From NCBI GenBank assembly GCA_004010275.1, contig RBWT01000075.1, positions 1 to 37,569 on the forward strand: a stretch of DNA of 37,569 nt, read 5' to 3'. The position numbers and the translations under genes were made by a program. The notes beneath the pieces are model-generated. The model was not told the origin of the DNA and ran no database searches. It saw only the letters and a program-made list of their open reading frames with translations. This document shows positions 33,868 through 37,569 of this stretch, piece after piece (the first letter of the stretch is position 1; each line of letters opens with the position of its first letter). This stretch comes from Streptomyces huasconensis. Lineage in GTDB: Bacteria; Actinomycetota; Actinomycetes; Streptomycetales; Streptomycetaceae.

Positions 33868-34362
33868 ATGACGCAGCGCGTGGAACTCGCCGCCGTGATC
33901 GACCGGTTGGCCATCGATGCCCTCATCACCGAGTACGCGGTGACCGTCGACGACGGTGACTGGGACGCCTACCAGCAGCTTTTCGCACCCGGCGGACGCG
34001 CGGACTACCGCTCGGCGGGCGGCATCGAGGGAGACTCCGCCGAGGTCGCCGCATGGCTGGCCGAGACGATGCGGATGTTCCCCATGCGCCAGCACCTGAT
34101 CGTCAACCGCCGCCTGGAGTTCGGCACGCTGGAGCAGGACATCGGCGACTCCGCCCGCGTGCGGGCCGACTACGTGAACCCCATGCGGTTCGCGGACCGC
34201 GCCGGCGAGGCGGCGTCCACGGCACCCGACTTCGTCTGCGGCGGCCGCTACGCCTTCGCGCTGCTGCGGTACGCACAGGGCGGCCGGCTGCGCGAGGTGG
34301 CGGTGCGGGAGAAGTGGCGCCGCGTCAGGGACCGACGGCACGCGACGCCCGCCGAGGACTGA
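33868..34362 (+). CDS. SnoaL-like/NTF2-fold protein
   Basis: A 164-residue alpha+beta barrel protein. RVELAAVIDRLAIDALITEY and the acidic block VDDGDWDAYQQLFAPGGRAD are the helix-loop entrance of SnoaL_4-type domains. RQHLIVNRRLEF and the C-terminal REVAVREKWRRVRD strands complete the fold. Members act as polyketide cyclases, hydroxylases or dehydratases, or are non-enzymatic; no neighbour indicates which. ATG 33868 follows AACACT (33856-33861) plus six bases, possibly leaderless; a longer in-frame start upstream has no better support. Confidence 0.75.
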   Translation: MTQRVELAAVIDRLAIDALITEYAVTVDDGDWDAYQQLFAPGGRADYRSAGGIEGDSAEVAAWLAETMRMFPMRQHLIVNRRLEFGTLEQDIGDSARVRADYVNPMRFADRAGEAASTAPDFVCGGRYAFALLRYAQGGRLREVAVREKWRRVRDRRHATPAED

Positions 34363-34486
34363 CCCCGGGCACGCCACCACCCCGGTTCCCTGCCGCGCCA
34401 CCCGAACAAACGCCCACTGTTCTAGATCGTCGGCGGCGCGCACACTGGAAGCACGTCCGGGCGTCGGGGACCTAGGGAGGCGCTGC

Positions 34487-36278
34487 ATGGCTCAGTTCGG
34501 CGACGACCGGTGGGGGCGGCTCGGGCCCCGCGCCGAGCGGCTGCTTGCGTCACGGCGGTGGCGGGGCGGCATCGCCGTCGTGGCGGGAGCGCTGCCCGCG
34601 CTCGCGTTCCCCGCGCCGTCGCTGTGGTGGTTCGCGTACGTCGCGCTGGTGCCGTGGATGCTCCTGGCGCGCACGGCCCCGACCGGGCGGCGGGCCATGG
34701 CCGACGGCTGGCTCGGCGGGCTCGGGTTCATGATCGCCGTCCACCACTGGCTGCTGCCCAGCCTGCATGTGTTCACGTCATCATCGCCGCGCTGCTCGGC
34801 CTGCTGTGGGCGCCCTGGGGTTGGCTCGTACGACGGCACCTTCGACGGCGTACGACGCCGGGTCGTGCGGCGGTCGCGCTGGTGGCCCTGCCCTCGGGCT
34901 GGCTCATGGTCGAACTGGTCAGGTCCTGGGAGGGTTTGGGCGGCCCCTGGGGTCTGCTCGGCTCCAGCCAGTGGCAGCTGACCCCGGCCCTGCGGCTCGC
35001 CTCCGTGGGCGGGGTCTGGCTGGTCAGCGCGCTGGTGGTGGCCGTGAACGTGGGGCTCGCGCTGCTGATCGTCGGTTGGGCGCGGGGCGGGGGGCTTGCG
35101 GGGGATGCGGTGGACGCCGGTTCGGTGCCCGGAAGCGATTCGGTGCCCGGAAGCGGTTCGGTGCCCGGAAGCGGTTCGGCGTCCGGAAGCGGTTCGGCGT
35201 CCGGAAGCGGTTCCGTGTTCGGGCACGGTTCCGCGTTCGGGCACGGTTCCCGCATGGTGGCCCCGAAGTCCGCCCTTCTCCCCACGTCTTCCCTCCGCAT
35301 GCCCGTCCTCCGTACGTCCGCCCTCCCCGCGCCCGCCCTCGCCGGGATCGTCGCCGTCGCCCTTGTCACCATCGCCGCCTGGTCCTGGGCCCCGCGGCCG
35401 GAAGCCGCAGGCCGCGTCCGGGTCGCCGTCGTACAACCCGGTGTCATCAACGGCGTCGCGGGCGCCGAGAAGCGGTTCGCCCGCGAGGAGGAGCTGACCC
35501 GCTCCCTCGCCGGGCGGGACCTGGACCTGGTCGTGTGGGGCGAGAGCAGCGTCGGCTTCGACCTGGCCGACCGGCCCGACGTGGCCCGCCGCGTCGCCGC
35601 GCTCTCCCGCGAGGTCGGCGCGGACATCCTGGTGAACGTCGACGCGCGCCGCTCCGACCGGCCCGGCATCTTCAAGAGCTCCGTGCTCGTCGGCCCGGAC
35701 GGGCCGACCGGCGACCGCTACGACAAGATGCGGCTCGTGCCCTTCGGCGAGTACATACCGGCGCGGTCCCTGCTCGGCTGGGCCACCTCCGTCGGCAAGG
35801 CCGCCGCGGGCGAGGACCGCAGGCGCGGCGACCGCCAGGTGGTGATGGACGCCGGGCACGGCCTGCGGGTCGGGCCGCTGGTCTGCTTCGAGTCGGCGTT
35901 CCCCGACATGAGCCGGCAGCTCACCCGGGACGGCGCCCGACTGCTCCTCGCCCAGTCCGCCACGTCGTCGTTCCAGGCCAGCTGGGCGCCCGAGCAGCAC
36001 GCCTCGCTCGCGCGGTGCGCGCCGCCGAGACGGGCCGCCCGATGGTGCACGCCACGCTCACCGGTGTCTCCGCGGTCCACGCCGCGGACGGTTCACGCGT
36101 CGGCACCCCGCTCGGCACCTCGGCGAGCGCGCGCCGAGGTGTACGACGTACCGCTGGCCAAGGGCACCACCGCGTACGTCCGCTGGGGCGCCTGGCCCGT
36201 GCACGGGGCGCTGCTCGTTTTCGTGGCGCTGGGCGCGGCCGAGGGCGCGCGGGTTCTCAGGCGGCGCCCTGTCCCTGA
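34487..36278 (+). pseudogene. lnt: apolipoprotein N-acyltransferase, several frame breaks
   Basis: The N-terminal membrane part reads LPALAFPAPSLWWFAYVALV, then after a missing base near 34778 AALLGLLWAPWGWLVRRHL, GWLMVELVRSW and GGVWLVSALVVAVNVGLAL. The nitrilase domain has the triad: Glu in VVWGESSVG, Lys in DKMRLVPFGEYIP and Cys in GPLVCFESAFP. Further breaks near 36013 and 36135 separate ASLA, RAVRAAETGRPMVHATL and EVYDVPLAKGTTAYVRW. Lnt adds the third acyl chain to lipoproteins in the membrane, and actinobacterial Lnt enzymes are real. ATG 34487 has AGGGAGG. The stop is unresolved, near 36278, overlapping the convergent oxidoreductase. Confidence 0.83.
35119..35244 (+). repeat. 18-bp minisatellite inside lnt, seven units
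   Basis: Seven consecutive 18-bp units (35119-35136 and onward), starting as GGTTCGGTGCCCGGAAGC and drifting to GGTTCCGTGTTCGGGCAC in units 6 and 7. Each encodes a six-residue Gly/Ser-rich repeat. The array lies in the loop between two membrane segments, upstream of the nitrilase domain, and keeps the reading frame. Confidence 0.85.
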
Positions 36279-37165
36279 GCGGCGAGGACCACGCGCTCGC
36301 ACAGTTCATGGGTCGCCAGTGCGTCCCGGGCGCTGAGGACCTTGCCCGCGCGTACGGCGTCCAGGAAGGCGAGGACGACCTGCTCGATGCCGCGCTGCCG
36401 GGCCACCGGCACCCAGTCGCCGCGCCGCCGCACGGTGGGCTGGCCCTTGTGGTCGATGACGTCGGCGAGGTTGACCACCTGCCGCTTGGTGTCCTGCCCG
36501 GAGACCTCGAGGATCTCCTCGGTCGAACCGCTCAGCCGGTTCATCACGCCGAGCGCGGTGAAGCCGTCGCCCGCCAGTTGCAGCACGACGTGCTCCATGA
36601 GCCCGTCGACGACGCGGGCCCGCACGCCGACGTGGTCGATCGGCCCGGGCGCCAGGAAGCGCAGGGTGTCCACGACGTGGATGAAGTCGTCGAGCACGAG
36701 GGTGCGCGGGTCCTCGGGCAGCCCGACGCGGTTCTTCTGCATCAGGATCAGCTCGCGCGGGTGGTCGGCGCACTGGGCGTAACCGGGCGCGTAACGGCGG
36801 TTGAACCCGACGGCGAGGCTGACGCCACGGTCCTCGGCGAGCTTCACGAGGCGCTGGGAGTCGGCGAGTTCGTACGCGATGGGCTTGTCGACGTACGTGG
36901 GGACGCCCGCCTCGACGAGCCGCGTGACGATCTCGGGATGCACGGCGGTCGGCGCGTGCACGAAGGCGGCGTCGAGGCCCTGGGCGAGCAGCGCGTCCAG
37001 ATCGGTGTGGCAGCGGGCGTCCGGGATGTGGTGGACGCCCGCGACCCGGGCGAGCGTCGCGGGGGTGCGGGTCTGGAGGTGCAGCTCGACCCCGGGCTGG
37101 GTGGTGAGGACGGGCAGATACGCCTTCTGCGCGATGTCACCGAGTCCGATGCAGCCGATCTTCAC
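36257..37165 (-). CDS. Gfo/Idh/MocA family oxidoreductase
   Basis: An intact 302-residue NAD(P)-dependent enzyme. The Rossmann start is KIGCIGLGDIAQKAYLPVL, a glycine-rich GxGxxA-like loop, and the catalytic Lys is in TYVDKPIAYELADSQ. VGFNRRYAPGY opens the C-terminal domain. The substrate is probably a sugar, inositol or related polyol, but it cannot be identified. GTG 37165 was preferred to GTG 37168 because GGGAG then sits six bases upstream. Its stop region overlaps the end of lnt on the other strand. No sugar transporter or kinase accompanies it. Confidence 0.88.
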   Translation of the reverse strand: MKIGCIGLGDIAQKAYLPVLTTQPGVELHLQTRTPATLARVAGVHHIPDARCHTDLDALLAQGLDAAFVHAPTAVHPEIVTRLVEAGVPTYVDKPIAYELADSQRLVKLAEDRGVSLAVGFNRRYAPGYAQCADHPRELILMQKNRVGLPEDPRTLVLDDFIHVVDTLRFLAPGPIDHVGVRARVVDGLMEHVVLQLAGDGFTALGVMNRLSGSTEEILEVSGQDTKRQVVNLADVIDHKGQPTVRRRGDWVPVARQRGIEQVVLAFLDAVRAGKVLSARDALATHELCERVVLAAQGQGAA

Positions 37166-37569
37166 CACTGTCTCCCTACGTCCGCCGCTGATCCACCGCC
37201 GACCCGTCCTGCCCCTGCGCGCGGCCGCGCGGAGGTCCCGGTCACCGTTCCCGCAGCATACGGGGCCTGCGGAGGGCGCCGGTCGGCTCCGGCGATGAGC
37301 CGGGGGGCTCGTGAGGGGGGTGAGGGTGAGCCGGGAGGTGCGTGCGGCCCGTCCGACGGAAGGGGCCCTGCGGGCGCGGGCGGGCGCCGGGAAACGCTGC
37401 GGGGGACGCTCCCTGGCCGCCCGCGCGTCGCGGGCCCCAGGCAAGGCCATGCGGCGCGGGCATGGGCGAGCCGGGCGTGCGTCGGGAAACCGTCACGGGG
37501 GATGCCCCCCGGCCGAGCACCGACCGCAGATAGAGGGTGTAGCGCTCCCAGGCGGTCCACTCCTTGATG
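37166..37569. other. right-edge stretch without a confident gene
   Basis: 404 bases with no convincing complete gene. On the minus strand an open frame enters from the edge with the text IKEWTAWERYTLYLRSVLG and then becomes low-complexity Pro/Arg/Gly to a stop at 37242. The first part could be the true end of a gene starting outside the window, with the frame lost soon after. An imperfect direct repeat lies at 37388-37419 and 37483-37515 (CGGGAAAC, 4-5 variable bases, then a 20-bp word). Confidence 0.35.

Noticed and set aside
35119..35244. The 18-bp array as a CRISPR-like or regulatory iteron array
   Set aside because: Units abut without spacers, stay in the lnt reading frame and encode Gly/Ser repeats, so they are a coding minisatellite.
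25480..37165. A single envelope-lipid operon (TVP38, UppP, Lnt)
   Set aside because: The genes lie in separate units with convergent or divergent neighbours and terminators between, so co-occurrence alone does not support a common operon.
1..37569. Insertion sequences, phage genes, integrases or CRISPR arrays
   Set aside because: No transposase, integrase or recombinase motifs, no terminal inverted repeats with target duplications, and no regularly spaced repeats were seen on either strand.
1..37569. tRNA, rRNA or riboswitch sequences
   Set aside because: No cloverleaf ends with CCA-like arms, no rRNA signatures and no recognisable riboswitch cores were noticed by eye; a covariance search would be needed to exclude small RNAs.

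Overview
The window is high-GC actinobacterial DNA, almost certainly from a Streptomyces chromosome. The evidence is extreme third-position G+C, dense short intergenic gaps, many GTG/TTG starts, repeated TANNNT-(6-8 nt)-RTG leaderless starts, a DasR-type chitinase promoter, and many gene types typical of that genus. I see no rRNA, tRNA, CRISPR array, transposase or integrase. The region looks like ordinary chromosome carrying mixed metabolic, envelope and regulatory genes.

A caution applies to every entry. About 30 frame breaks fall in 15 genes, mostly single missing bases in G/C-rich words. They hit genes that should be functional (an EF-Tu paralog, Lnt, a chitinase). Restoring one base per site gives normal family lengths, so sequence or consensus error is far more likely than mass gene decay. 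I list these genes as frame-broken (type pseudogene) and give the approximate shift sites.

Layout. 1-5.1 kb: RsbW-like ATPase, FMN-dependent lactate 2-monooxygenase, then DHA2 MFS exporter, AsnC-type regulator and HAD phosphatase on the plus strand. 5.1-8.3 kb: an asparagine/aspartate catabolic pair (asparaginase, then aspartate ammonia-lyase) with a divergent AsnC/Lrp regulator. 8.3-11.1 kb: GH18 chitinase behind a DasR-like promoter, then an OlsB/OlsA-like acyltransferase pair with GTGA overlap that resembles ornithine-lipid synthesis. 11.3-13.7 kb: CoA-transferase and acyl-CoA dehydrogenase with GTGA overlap, an acyl-CoA catabolic unit. 13.7-17.7 kb: YbaK deacylase, XRE-cupin regulator, hexapeptide acyltransferase, gamma-carbonic anhydrase, DedA, thioesterase.

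17.7-21.0 kb: three tandem paralogs of an unrecognised one-pass membrane protein. Each has a Pro/Gln/Tyr repeat tail inside, one helix, and an ectodomain with two conserved cysteines and a DxDxDG calcium-type loop. This is the best candidate for something undescribed. 21.1-25.2 kb: MFS protein, spermidine synthase-like methyltransferase fold, small exported protein, divergent EF-Tu paralog. 25.5-29.9 kb: AlkD-like repair protein, TVP38/TMEM64 protein, thiolase with divergent HxlR regulator, UppP. 30.0-37.6 kb: unknown protein, a 25-residue bL37-like ribosomal protein, small conserved proteins, WYL regulator, DinB and RidA, SnoaL-like protein, apolipoprotein N-acyltransferase with an 18-bp minisatellite, and a Gfo/Idh/MocA oxidoreductase.

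Envelope lipid functions recur (OlsB/OlsA, DedA, TVP38, UppP, Lnt), but they are in separate transcription units and I do not claim a single pathway.
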